A DNA stretch of 64,000 nucleotides, from positions 372,001 to 436,000 of the forward strand of contig NZ_JBBBNV010000001.1 of NCBI RefSeq assembly GCF_037137075.1, read 5' to 3'. Positions within the stretch are counted from its first letter, which is position 1. Every line of letters begins with the position of its first letter. A program made the translations under genes and the position numbers. Below are positions 35,647-43,717 of this stretch, one piece after another. This stretch comes from JBBBNV01 sp037137075. Its GTDB lineage: Bacteria > Bacillota > Bacilli > Paenibacillales > NBRC-103111. The notes beneath the pieces were generated by a model, which saw only the letters and a list, made by a program, of their open reading frames with translations, was not told the origin of the DNA and did not search any database.

Positions 35647-36914
35647 AGCAGCTGCTCCTTCCTGTCCGGCGCAGCGCTATCCATACTGAGATCGCCCTGA
35701 AGGACAGGGATTCCCCCGAGGCGCCTGGTTTCCCATTCATACGTATCGGCGCCTTCATAGGAAACATGATACAGCAGGTCTCCAAACGGATTCACGTCCA
35801 CCACGCAGGGGGCGTATGTTCCGCTGCTGAGCAAAACATCGACACCGGCCACGGAGGAGTGGGAAAAAGCGGACACTGCTCGCTCCGCGCAAGTCCGGAC
35901 TGCTGCCTGAATTTCTGCGGACAAGCCAACGTCATCGAGGCTCATTCGCTCGCTCCGCAAGTGGAGGTTTGTAATCGGCGTCCGGCTTAGCCGGGCTGTG
36001 CTGTGACAGGCTTCACCACCCACTACAAGCTGCCGGATATCAAAGGTGCGTTCCCCATAGGATGCCTTCGCTACCCATTGCTCGACGTGCGCTCCGTGCT
36101 GGAGCACCCAGTTGATAAGCTGCCGAATCGTTTTTCGCTCGGTATAGCGGCGCGGCTTGATCGCATTGTAATATAACGGAGGCCGGGCCACATAATTTTC
36201 GAAGCCGATGGTCGTAATTGCAAGCTCCGCATCCGTGGCGGGGTTGATTTGATAAGCGATGACACCGCATGCTCCGGAACCTGAGGCCAGCTTCACGAAT
36301 ACGCGGTACAGCCGCTTACGGTGCATCGTTTCCCGGAGCTCCTCATAATCCGGAATCGCTTCGGCGAACGACAGCAGCCGCGGAACAGGCACTCCCGCTC
36401 CAGACAACACGCGGTGCGTGTGCCGTTTGTCGAACATGCCGATAACATCCGACGGCATGTTCATCCACCGCGCTGCCGGCCACAGCTGACCGGCTTCACG
36501 CTCCAGACGGGCCAGCAGCCGGCCGTAGCCGCGGAACCACTGCGATGGATGGTAGAGACGGCCATGCTGCTCCTGAAGCGCTAAGGCTGTACGAACCGAC
36601 ATCGGCTGAGGGTCACTTCGATACCCGAATGGGAGCAGTCCGTCATCCCGCTGCTCCTCGGGAGCATCCGGCGCGCCCAGTGCGATAAGAAGGCGCTCCA
36701 CCTCAAAATGCTCTCCCGGCGCATCAAGCCTCAGCAAAAGGGGCCGGCCGGCCCCTTTGAATGGTTCTGCGGCACCGGCGAGAGTTTGATCGCCGCGAAG
36801 CAGCTCAAGATAGGAAAGCACGTAGGCCGGCGGCAAGCCAAGACGCTTCCTCGCTTCTTGAAGCCGTACCGTGCGGCGGTTATCCGGATTACCGATTAAG
36901 ATAAGCTGCTCCAT
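35643..36914 (-). CDS. STM4014-type protein, probable ATP-grasp-like ligase
   Basis: 423 residues. MFDKRHTHRVLSGAGVPVPRLL, VFVKLASGSGACGVIAY and a late VDVNPFGDLLYH are arranged as in ATP-grasp enzymes: the segment after the linker, the central Lys-Gly loop, and a metal-binding Asn-Pro end. ATP-grasp enzymes join a carboxylate to an amine, thiol or similar group through an acyl phosphate. The family is known only by its place in this five-gene cluster. It overlaps the hydrolase gene downstream and lies 2 bases after the STM4015-type gene. A ligase acting with two radical SAM enzymes hints at peptide or amino-acid tailoring. Confidence 0.78.
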   Translation of the reverse strand: MEQLILIGNPDNRRTVRLQEARKRLGLPPAYVLSYLELLRGDQTLAGAAEPFKGAGRPLLLRLDAPGEHFEVERLLIALGAPDAPEEQRDDGLLPFGYRSDPQPMSVRTALALQEQHGRLYHPSQWFRGYGRLLARLEREAGQLWPAARWMNMPSDVIGMFDKRHTHRVLSGAGVPVPRLLSFAEAIPDYEELRETMHRKRLYRVFVKLASGSGACGVIAYQINPATDAELAITTIGFENYVARPPLYYNAIKPRRYTERKTIRQLINWVLQHGAHVEQWVAKASYGERTFDIRQLVVGGEACHSTARLSRTPITNLHLRSERMSLDDVGLSAEIQAAVRTCAERAVSAFSHSSVAGVDVLLSSGTYAPCVVDVNPFGDLLYHVSYEGADTYEWETRRLGGIPVLQGDLSMDSAAPDRKEQLL

Positions 36915-36916
36915 CC

Positions 36917-37756
36917 TTATTCTGTTAATGCCGGATACCGGAAATCGTCGTCCGTTCCCTGCTCCTCGCTCATATCCACGTTGAGTCCCGTCTGTCTCCA
37001 GCGGTTCATCATTTCCTCCGACATATAATGATAGCTTAAATCCAGCCGCTGCAGCCTTTGGACCCGTTCGCTGGAAATCAGGGCTTCGGCTCCTTCGTCA
37101 GACAGCGTGCCCATCGATAAGTCCAGCGTGTGCAGCTGGTCCAGAATCGGCGCATTCGCCAGCGCCGCTGCAATTTCATCCTGGATTTCGCTGTCCTTCA
37201 GCCCAAGATATGTAAGCTCCGGAAATTTGCCCGGCTCTATCAGCCGCAGCACATCCTCCAGATCCGCATCGAACCCGTACTCATCCACGCCGAGATACAG
37301 CTCCAGCTTTTTCAAGCGGGGAAGACGGGCCTGCTCGATGCTGGCAAGCACCGTTTTGCCGAGGCCGCCGCAAATAATGGTCAGCTCCTCCAGCTTCTCA
37401 TGGTTTGCAGGGTCCAGCTCCAGGCCGCCGCTGCCCTTGATCGTCAGGGCTGTAAGCTCCGGGTATGCGGTCAGCAGCGGTGCTAGATTAGACTGCATAA
37501 TCCACGACACTTCACATTCCTCGAAGCTCATATCGCCGATAAAGAGCCGGCGCAGCTGCGGAAAACAGTCCTTCAACCGCACAAGCGCCTCTACCGCTTG
37601 GCTGGAATCATTTTCGTAGGAACCGCCCCAATCCCCAATAATGAGACTCTCCAGCTCTTGGCTTTGCGGCTGGCCGGACAGCTGCTCAATTAAGCTTGCT
37701 ATCGTCACGCCTTCCTCGTATTGATCATAACTTACAGACAGCTTGACTTCGGACAT
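36917..37756 (-). CDS. STM4015-type leucine-rich-repeat protein
   Basis: 279 residues built of leucine-rich units: LRRLFIGDMSF, LTALTIKGSGG, LEELTIICGG, LKKLELYLGV, LTYLGLKDSEI, LHTLDLSMGT and LQRLDLSYHYM. There is no signal peptide. It is the first gene of the STM4015-4011 order. LRR domains bind other proteins, so it may be a scaffold for the enzymes, or itself a substrate they modify; the polar C-terminal tail (EEQGTDDDFRYPALTE) would be accessible. ATG 37756 has an AGGAGG-like site upstream. Confidence 0.82.
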   Translation of the reverse strand: MSEVKLSVSYDQYEEGVTIASLIEQLSGQPQSQELESLIIGDWGGSYENDSSQAVEALVRLKDCFPQLRRLFIGDMSFEECEVSWIMQSNLAPLLTAYPELTALTIKGSGGLELDPANHEKLEELTIICGGLGKTVLASIEQARLPRLKKLELYLGVDEYGFDADLEDVLRLIEPGKFPELTYLGLKDSEIQDEIAAALANAPILDQLHTLDLSMGTLSDEGAEALISSERVQRLQRLDLSYHYMSEEMMNRWRQTGLNVDMSEEQGTDDDFRYPALTE

Positions 37757-37891
37757 CGTTATTCCTCCTTGACGAAATAGTAGACTTTGCTTTTAATGGT
37801 ATACTGACGGCACAACCAAAAACCACCTTCAAATCACCTAAATTCAGGTAAAATGCAGGGGCCTAAAAGACTATAAACTGCTGACGGCACC

Positions 37892-38083
37892 TCAGCAAGC
37901 GGTTTCTGTTTTTCTGACCTTCGCTGTTCCATCCGCCTGATGCTCGACAAGATACTCCGTACGAATATCAGGGACTGCAAATGGAAAATGAAGCTCATAC
38001 AGGCCGTGATAAGCAGCAATCTCCACCATCTGTTCCATCCGGTAAGCAAGCTGATCCGGCCAATAAACGATACACGGAGGCAC
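37892..38083 (-). CDS. Small unrecognised ORF or gene fragment
   Basis: 63 codons reading CIVYWPDQLAYRMEQMVEIA then LYELHFPFAVPDIRTEYLVE. The composition looks like real protein rather than a shadow frame, but it has a GTG start without a clear ribosome site. It probably represents the surviving middle or end of a larger gene in the immunity block. Not recognised. Confidence 0.3.
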   Translation of the reverse strand: MPPCIVYWPDQLAYRMEQMVEIAAYHGLYELHFPFAVPDIRTEYLVEHQADGTAKVRKTETAC

Positions 38084-38132
38084 CTACTCATCGGCTGCGG
38101 ATTTTCCACTTTACCCCACTCGGCACTTGGTT

Positions 38133-38588
38133 CTACAAGTCATGAATAAGCTTTACGTTATATGTATCACACAGATTGTTTAAGGCGTCCGCAAGATGAT
38201 CTCCCAATATCCAGGTATAATAGTCGTCCATATAACCGTAGACTTTGCCGGATTCGGACATGAACATCAGCGCATTCCTGCGGAAGACATGCCCTATGAG
38301 AATAATACGTTCATCAAGCCTTCGCTCCAAATCTTGGAAATCCTCTTGATCATAATAATCCCCATAGGCTTCCTCCGGATTTATATAGAAGGATTCCCGG
38401 CTCCCGTTACGCTCAAATTGAATCTCCATACCGCCCAGCTCGTGAAGCGCCTCCTTGACGCAGGGGAACACCTCATAGCCCTTGGCTTCTAAAAAACGGC
38501 AAGCCGCTGCCGTATGCTCCGCACTCCGATCCGGGCGCCAGCCAGCCTGGGCAAGAATATTTCTAGTCGTTGGTGTCAGCCCGTTCAT
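38133..38588 (-). CDS. SUKH-3 domain protein, probable immunity protein
   Basis: 151 residues from ATG 38588, chosen because GGAG lies 9 bases upstream and because SUKH-3 proteins begin with a short helix ending in AGWRPDR, as here. Further family features: FLEAKGYEVFPCVKEALHELGG, INPEEA, and the C-terminal GWIGDHLADALNNL-like segment (WILGDHLADALNNL). SUKH-3 members typically neutralise polymorphic nuclease toxins of competitors. It is one of several immunity-type genes in a row on the minus strand with no toxin between them. Confidence 0.75.
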   Translation of the reverse strand: MNGLTPTTRNILAQAGWRPDRSAEHTAAACRFLEAKGYEVFPCVKEALHELGGMEIQFERNGSRESFYINPEEAYGDYYDQEDFQDLERRLDERIILIGHVFRRNALMFMSESGKVYGYMDDYYTWILGDHLADALNNLCDTYNVKLIHDL

Positions 38589-38690
38589 CGCCCACTTCTC
38601 CCGCTCATCATAACTATTTTTAATCCAAGGCATCTGTTTCGGCACTGCGAGTTTTCGGATGGCAAAATCCCTTTTCGTTTGAGCCTATTT

Positions 38691-39320
38691 CTATTGAGCG
38701 CTCGGTTCACTGCACAGCACGGTCACCATGTTTTCAAACGAATCAAATAATTGATTTACATACGGGAGCAAATTTTCTCTTGTCTTGCACTTCTCCTCAC
38801 CCAAATCATGCAAATCATCGTGTAAAAACCATACCACCGGGCAGTCGCCGGAGCTATTTCTTCCCAGCGTATCAAAGCAGACGGGCCCTTGCTGGTCCTC
38901 GCATTCGGCAAACGGAATATAGCCCGCCGCAAGCAGCGGCTCCCAGCACTGAATTTGATATTCCAGATCCTCCAGCCGATTACCGGATGACATCGAGGGC
39001 ATGGAAATAAAGCGGCAGTCCCCAAGATATTCACCGTCCAGCTCCACATTTTGGAATCCAAGCTCGGTGAAATGATAGGTCCTCAGGAACGCCCGGAACA
39101 ATGGGGGAAGCTCAACTTCGAACCGGCGCTCAAGCGCCTGTATTTCCTCCTCAGTAATCGTGGAGTCAATGAACCGCCACTCTACCCAGCCATCCTCATT
39201 CACACTGCCGACCCGCATATCCTCCGGCACGTTTTCTTCCACGTCCATTAGCTGTAAATCCGCAAATCGGGCCCGAAGGCAGTCCAGCTTCTCTTTCATC
39301 AATGTAATTTGCTGTTCCAT
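38691..39320 (-). CDS. SMI1/KNR4 (SUKH-1) family protein, probable immunity protein
   Basis: 209 residues from ATG 39320, with GAGGGG 9 bases upstream. SUKH-1 features: ITEEEIQALERRFEVELPPLFRAFL, then TYHFTELGF, FISMPSM, and YIPFAECEDQQGPVCFDT, matching the usual order of interface helix and the DG-like loop. It lies 16 bases after the Imm22-type gene, so the two are probably co-transcribed. Its specific toxin partner is unknown. Confidence 0.78.
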   Translation of the reverse strand: MEQQITLMKEKLDCLRARFADLQLMDVEENVPEDMRVGSVNEDGWVEWRFIDSTITEEEIQALERRFEVELPPLFRAFLRTYHFTELGFQNVELDGEYLGDCRFISMPSMSSGNRLEDLEYQIQCWEPLLAAGYIPFAECEDQQGPVCFDTLGRNSSGDCPVVWFLHDDLHDLGEEKCKTRENLLPYVNQLFDSFENMVTVLCSEPSAQ

Positions 39321-39336
39321 ATCGTTCTGCCCCTCT

Positions 39337-39720
39337 TCACTTGTCCTCATAGCTCGCTGTACCAATAAAGGTCATGCCCGAAGCCGTGCGCCCAGCCTGA
39401 CCGGAATAGGCAAAGTTGTACAGTAAAATAACCGCATTCACCGCTTCATTCAGAACGGGGCCAGACAGCTCCTGAAAGCGGGGAATGATGACGTCATCGT
39501 AGGAGTGGCCGGACAGGATAACCGCTATCTCCTGAGCAGCCTGCTCCAGAAGCTGGATTTCTCTGAAATCCTCATCCTCGTCTTCAATACCGAAGTCCGC
39601 CATGAAGGGGGAGTCCAAAGCATCCCCCTCCTCGTCGTAAGGGGCTGTCACATACGCTTCAAGCTCCTCTTCACTCCCCGCCGTTCCCAGCCACAAAGAA
39701 ACAAATCCTTTTTTCTCCAT
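39337..39720 (-). CDS. Imm22-like immunity protein
   Basis: 127 residues beginning GFVSLWLG, then SEEELEAYVTAPYDEEGDA and SPFMADFGIEDEDEDF, the pattern I associate with immunity protein 22. Imm22 proteins accompany polymorphic toxin systems. Acidic composition fits an inhibitor of a basic nuclease toxin. It lies 18 bases after the unknown protein gene upstream and 16 bases before the SUKH-1 gene. Confidence 0.65.
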   Translation of the reverse strand: MEKKGFVSLWLGTAGSEEELEAYVTAPYDEEGDALDSPFMADFGIEDEDEDFREIQLLEQAAQEIAVILSGHSYDDVIIPRFQELSGPVLNEAVNAVILLYNFAYSGQAGRTASGMTFIGTASYEDK

Positions 39721-39738
39721 GGATGCCGTCCTCCCTTG

Positions 39739-40356
39739 CTATTGATTGTCCAGGTCCGTCTCAAAATTAATCCAGGTCATTTCTTGGATTTCTACGATTC
39801 CTTTAAACTCCTCGACCAGATCCTGGCTATATTCCAGCTGATCAATGTATTCCAAATCAAAAATTCCCTCCAGATCGTCCACGTCCACCTGAAATAAACG
39901 GAACTGATCCAGATGAAGCGACTTGAATTGACGGGTGAACTGCTCCTGGTATTCCGGCATGGCTTTAATTTCCTCGCAAAGCTGCACGGTTATGTCTTCC
40001 CCGAGCTGATGCGGATTGCGATCAGGGTACTTCTGCTGCGCCAGATCCAGGAAAAAACGGTCCTCCATTTCATAGCTCAAATAAAGGGAGGCTGTAATCC
40101 GGCCCTCGTTGAAAATCGTATAACCCCAGCCGTGATCCTCCGCATTATGAAAATGAAGAAGCGGCGCGGCTTCAGACAGCTTTTTAACAGTCTCCACCGT
40201 TTCCGGGCTCTCCAAGTATTCATCCTTAAGCAGAATGACGCCCCAATCCTCATTCAAGCTGCCTGTCCGAAAATCCTCCGAAAGCGGCTGGACAGCGGCT
40301 TGAACGGACTTTAATTTCGTATTCCGAAACAAAATACCTGCTGTAAATTCACTCAT
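39739..40356 (-). CDS. Unrecognised acidic protein of the immunity block
   Basis: 205 residues, strongly acidic, without membrane segments. Notable stretches are LSEDFRTGSLNEDWGVILLKD, HNAEDHGWGYTIFNEGR, and a C-terminal VDDLEGIFDLEYIDQLEY. I do not recognise the family. The spacing of 18 bases to the Imm22-type gene and the similar size and charge suggest another immunity protein, but this is only context. Confidence 0.55.
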   Translation of the reverse strand: MSEFTAGILFRNTKLKSVQAAVQPLSEDFRTGSLNEDWGVILLKDEYLESPETVETVKKLSEAAPLLHFHNAEDHGWGYTIFNEGRITASLYLSYEMEDRFFLDLAQQKYPDRNPHQLGEDITVQLCEEIKAMPEYQEQFTRQFKSLHLDQFRLFQVDVDDLEGIFDLEYIDQLEYSQDLVEEFKGIVEIQEMTWINFETDLDNQ

Positions 40357-40445
40357 GCGACTCCACTCCTTCTGCCATTTGAACCGTGGTGGAGGTCAGG
40401 CTCCACTTCGGTTTCATCCACTTTTCTTCATTCTACATTTGACTT

Positions 40446-41040
40446 TTAAAATAAAGGTCTTGTCAAAATACAAACCTTCGCGTCCACATTCAGCACCTGC
40501 GTTCCGTTCGCCAGCTCTGCCAGCGGATTGTCCCAGTGAGAATGCCCGCAAAAAACAAGCCCTGGCGGCCCCAGCTCCAGTGTTCTGCGAATGTCCGCAC
40601 TCCCTTCACAGCCTAGCTCAGGCACATCCGGGCTCTGATGCATTAGCAGCCCCTGCGGCTCGTGCTCCGCGAGCTTGCGAAGCCTACGCAAAAATTCCGT
40701 TTCCGTCATCCGGCTCGGCTTATCCGGTCTGCCTATAATTCCTCCCAGACCGCCCCAGCGTACGCCGGCAAATTCACGAATACCCGGGCTGTCAATAAAA
40801 CAAAGATTCGTTTGCTGGCTTAGCTTCTGCTGCTTATCCGTGCCCAGCAAATCATGATTGCCCGATGCTCATCATTCCTTGTAAATCAGAGGTTACAATA
40901 AGCGCATCTGTGGAATCGGGCAATCCTGCGATATGCCCCGCATATACCGGAAGCTGCGCCTCGATTATGCCATCCCCGCTGGATACTGTCCAATACGTGA
41001 AGCGTTCCAGCGGCTCCGGTTGAATATCCAGTATCCGCAT
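40446..41040 (-). pseudogene. Metallophosphoesterase gene with internal deletion and frameshift
   Basis: From ATG 41040 the frame reads VYAGHIAGLPDSTDALIVTSDLQGM and then meets a stop at 40852. In the next frame GNHDLLG begins at about 40867, followed by HQSPDVPEL and GLVFCGHSHWDNPLAEL. Metallophosphoesterases carry SDLQG, a middle GDL, GNHD and GHSH in order. Here about 60 residues between SDLQG and GNHD are absent and the frame is wrong by one base, so the metal site is broken. Confidence 0.72.
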
Positions 41041-41046
41041 GTCCGT

Positions 41047-41736
41047 TCAACCTCCTGCGGGCAGCTGCAGCTGCTTCAGCACTTTGGTCGATGCAGCATA
41101 AACCTGATTAAAGAACCCCAGCCGTTCCAAAGCATGACATTCAACAAAAACATGGCCGTCCAGACCACGCCACCAAGTTGTGCAGCTGTCGCTTGCCTCC
41201 GCTATCAGTTGAAGGCCAAGCCTGCTGTCGTTTTTCCATATCTCCAGCCGGTCCGCATGGAACCGGGCCGCCAACCAATTCTCCCGCCTCAAATAAAAAT
41301 CGTCCTGTACCGCATCACGTTCCACAAATGTTTCGATCGACTGTGCGACGAGAATCGGACGATCGTCTCTATCATACGGCCTGACATAAATCCGGCCCTC
41401 ACTATCCATCACTATCGCATAAAACAAGTGGGAATAACTATAATCTGCACAAGTATAATACCACCGGCCTTCAATTTCCTCCGCTTCCATGACATAGCCG
41501 TTTCGAGGATCATATTCAAACGCTACAAGGTCGACCCCTTGGTGTTCCATGCCGTGATACAATCCCCGCGGGCGGTATTTGATTCCGCCAAAACGCTGCT
41601 GATACCGGATAAAGCTCTCGTTGTACGGATATCCGTGCCGATTAAGAAGCTGTACAATTTCATCGGCTTGCTTGGGCTGGGCAATCGTCCTCCCTCTGCT
41701 AAGCATTTCAGCAGCCCGGTCAGATAAAGCCTGCAT
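41047..41736 (-). CDS. Unrecognised protein with SUKH-like features
   Basis: 229 residues. The segment LNRHGYPYNESFIRYQQRFGGIKY resembles the start of SUKH folds, where a helix is followed by a glycine-rich turn. Other stretches: VAFEYDPRNGYV, WYYTCADYSYSHLFYAIVMD, and a late GHVFVECHALERLG. It lies 6 bases from the broken metallophosphoesterase gene and in the immunity block. An immunity role is likely by context, not proved. Confidence 0.5.
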   Translation of the reverse strand: MQALSDRAAEMLSRGRTIAQPKQADEIVQLLNRHGYPYNESFIRYQQRFGGIKYRPRGLYHGMEHQGVDLVAFEYDPRNGYVMEAEEIEGRWYYTCADYSYSHLFYAIVMDSEGRIYVRPYDRDDRPILVAQSIETFVERDAVQDDFYLRRENWLAARFHADRLEIWKNDSRLGLQLIAEASDSCTTWWRGLDGHVFVECHALERLGFFNQVYAASTKVLKQLQLPAGG

Positions 41737-41742
41737 GGCTGT

Positions 41743-42006
41743 TCATCCTTTCCAGATGAGTCCACTCCAACAACAAATGTATTCATACTCTTTAAGACGT
41801 AATGAATCGATCATGGTTGCGCTGGCAGTCATACGCATCACTTGGCCCGGCTGGGAACAATCCCGCCCTTTTGTCAAACCAAACTTGATGAGTATCGCGC
41901 GGATACCAGGACGATATAAATTGATATCATAGCAATCCTTCCAATTAAAAGCCAATTCAGCAAAGGAGCTTTTGTAAATCCCTGAATAAATGCCAAAAAT
42001 GACCAT
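41743..42006 (-). CDS. Possible gene fragment joined to the truncated kinase gene
   Basis: The frame from 42006 reads WKDCYDINLYRPGIRAILIK, CSQPGQVMRMTASATMI and YEYICCWSGLIWKG, which looks like the C-terminal part of a real protein, not a shadow. Its apparent start coincides with the point where the upstream kinase-like gene stops resembling its family. Not recognised. Confidence 0.35.
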   Translation of the reverse strand: MVIFGIYSGIYKSSFAELAFNWKDCYDINLYRPGIRAILIKFGLTKGRDCSQPGQVMRMTASATMIDSLRLKEYEYICCWSGLIWKG

Positions 42007-42223
42007 TCATCGTCCGGCTGTAGTTGCCGTCGATAATCCAGGTCTCCCGCTCCACTAGGCCATTCATGAGCAAATCCCGCTCATCGTTTGCGGTCGGCAC
42101 CCAGCCCGGCTTCCAGTGCAGAGCATCCAGATGATAAACCGGAATTCCCGTAAGCGCTCCCAGTTTGCGGGCGAACGTCGATTTTCCCGAACCGCCGGAA
42201 CCGATAATCATTATCCGCTTCAT
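41957..42223 (-). pseudogene. Truncated FlaR-like P-loop kinase
   Basis: 88 residues: MKRIMIIGSGGSGKSTFARKL (Walker A), a LTGIPVYHLDALHWKPGW segment and TWIIDGNYSRTM, characteristic of the FlaR/adenylate-kinase-like topology modulation proteins. After SRTM, at about 42006, the similarity is lost and the frame ends 20 codons later. A full-length member is about 170-180 residues, so the second half, including the lid and second nucleotide-binding region, is missing. It is probably inactive debris. Confidence 0.65.
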
Positions 42224-42480
42224 CGCAGGCTCCTTTCTCGGACATGCACAATCACTATAGATTTACAGGGAAACGGACGGCTCGAAAATGACAGTGACCT
42301 GATGACGAGTTAAAATTTCAAGTATTTGCATAAGGATTTGCTGCTTGCTGCAATCATTGCCAGTCAGCGCCTGAAGCGCTGGGAGGGGGCTGCGCCAAAT
42401 AATTAGCTCCCTCCCCAAGCCTATTGTATTGTTCGATTCTCCTCGCCTTGCATGTTGAAGGGATGTCTGGACGGAAACAA

Positions 42481-42500
42481 GGCGGCAGTCCTCTGCCGCC
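42481..42500 (-). terminator. Terminator of the HSP90/helical-repeat operon
   Basis: GGCGGCAG pairs with CTGCCGCC around TCCT and is followed on the minus strand by TTGTTT. It lies 17 bases after the stop at 42517. The rest of the gap to 42224 shows no gene. Confidence 0.65.
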
Positions 42501-42516
42501 CTTTCATTGTGATGTG

Positions 42517-43578
42517 TTACACCGCAGCGCTAACCAGCGTGGAATAATAGCTGTTGCCGTTGCGGCGGTCATACTGGTCCGCAGCCGTTCTAGCCAGCTG
42601 TTCGAATCGCCCGGACAGGCGCCGGAAATCGGCGGCATCCTCCAGATAAGGGAACGCCTCGGGCAGTCTTGGCTGCTGCTTGACTTGACCGTTTTCGGCC
42701 AGACGGCGGAACAGGCCCGCCGAATAGGCATAAAACATCATTTTGTCACACGGGTCTTCATGATCAAGGGTCTGGGCAACGTGCTGCTCGAACACCTCAA
42801 GGCCCTTTAGTGGATCTGTCTGAGCCAAAAAATGAATATGCCCACCAATATTATTCAGAAAATCCCGGTTGCCCTTGATCAGCCGGTAGCCTTTACGCTG
42901 GTGTGCAATGGCTTCCTCCGTCCGTCCCAGACGGTACAGCGGAGCCAGAACCTCGGCCAATGTAATATGAGGAATTTCCGCACACTTCATCTGTCCGGCA
43001 AGAATCGGCTCAGCCGCCTTCAACGCCCGCTCATCCTCACCAATCATCACGTAATAATGGTAAATCTGCTGCTGCTCGCATGCCCGGCAGTCACTCATCA
43101 AATCCCGTTCCATCTCGGAAAACAGAGCAAAATACTTGCCGGCGGCTGCCCCGTCTCCCAAATCCATGGCGATCCGGAAGCGGTAATAGTAATAGGTGCG
43201 ATCGCTGTAGCCGGCTTCACGGTATCGTTTGCGCAGGTCTTCCAGCAAATTTTCAATCTGCTGCAAGGAAATTTCCGGGAAGTTGCACACCTTCCCCAAA
43301 ATCCATTTGTAAGACCACAGCAAATCGTAGCTGTCGTACAGGTCCGGCTGCTTGTCGAATTGGCCAAGCTGCCAGGAAAAGGCCACAATCGCCTTCATCG
43401 GAAACCCGCCGAAGCTGGCCGCCTCCACAATTTGGGTGCGCGCTTCATAGCCCTGCTCAATATCATTCCCGGAATCAGCCAGCCGGGCTGCTTCCTCTAA
43501 TAACGCAATCTTGGCCGCACCGTTGGGCAGAGCGTATGCCTCGTCCATCAATTCTTCAAAATCCAAGCTCATGCTCAT
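42517..43578 (-). CDS. Helical-repeat (TPR-like) protein, paralogue A
   Basis: 353 residues, predicted all-helical: ALLEEAARLADSGNDIEQGYEAR, AIVAFSWQLGQFDKQ, LLEDLRKRY, YYYYRFRIAMDLGD, ERALKAAEPIL and YRLGRTEEAIAHQRKGYRLI, in the manner of degenerate TPRs. There is a conserved CRACEQQ. It is clearly paralogous to the next gene upstream: both have LLEEAARLAD, GFPMKAI, and end DRRNGNSYYSTLV or DRRNGNPYYSTLV. Such proteins may be clients or co-chaperones of the HSP90-like protein encoded upstream, since TPRs are typical HSP90 partners. Confidence 0.7.
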   Translation of the reverse strand: MSMSLDFEELMDEAYALPNGAAKIALLEEAARLADSGNDIEQGYEARTQIVEAASFGGFPMKAIVAFSWQLGQFDKQPDLYDSYDLLWSYKWILGKVCNFPEISLQQIENLLEDLRKRYREAGYSDRTYYYYRFRIAMDLGDGAAAGKYFALFSEMERDLMSDCRACEQQQIYHYYVMIGEDERALKAAEPILAGQMKCAEIPHITLAEVLAPLYRLGRTEEAIAHQRKGYRLIKGNRDFLNNIGGHIHFLAQTDPLKGLEVFEQHVAQTLDHEDPCDKMMFYAYSAGLFRRLAENGQVKQQPRLPEAFPYLEDAADFRRLSGRFEQLARTAADQYDRRNGNSYYSTLVSAAV

Positions 43579-43717
43579 TCCTCCTGTCTTTGCCGATAAC
43601 GGTTCAACAGCTTCAGCGTCCTCTTCGAAGGACTGGGCTGTGTATGAGATCCATCAGCAGGTGTGTATAGCCAACGAAATTTATTGCTTTAGTAGCAAAA
43701 AAAGGCTGAAGCCGTTC

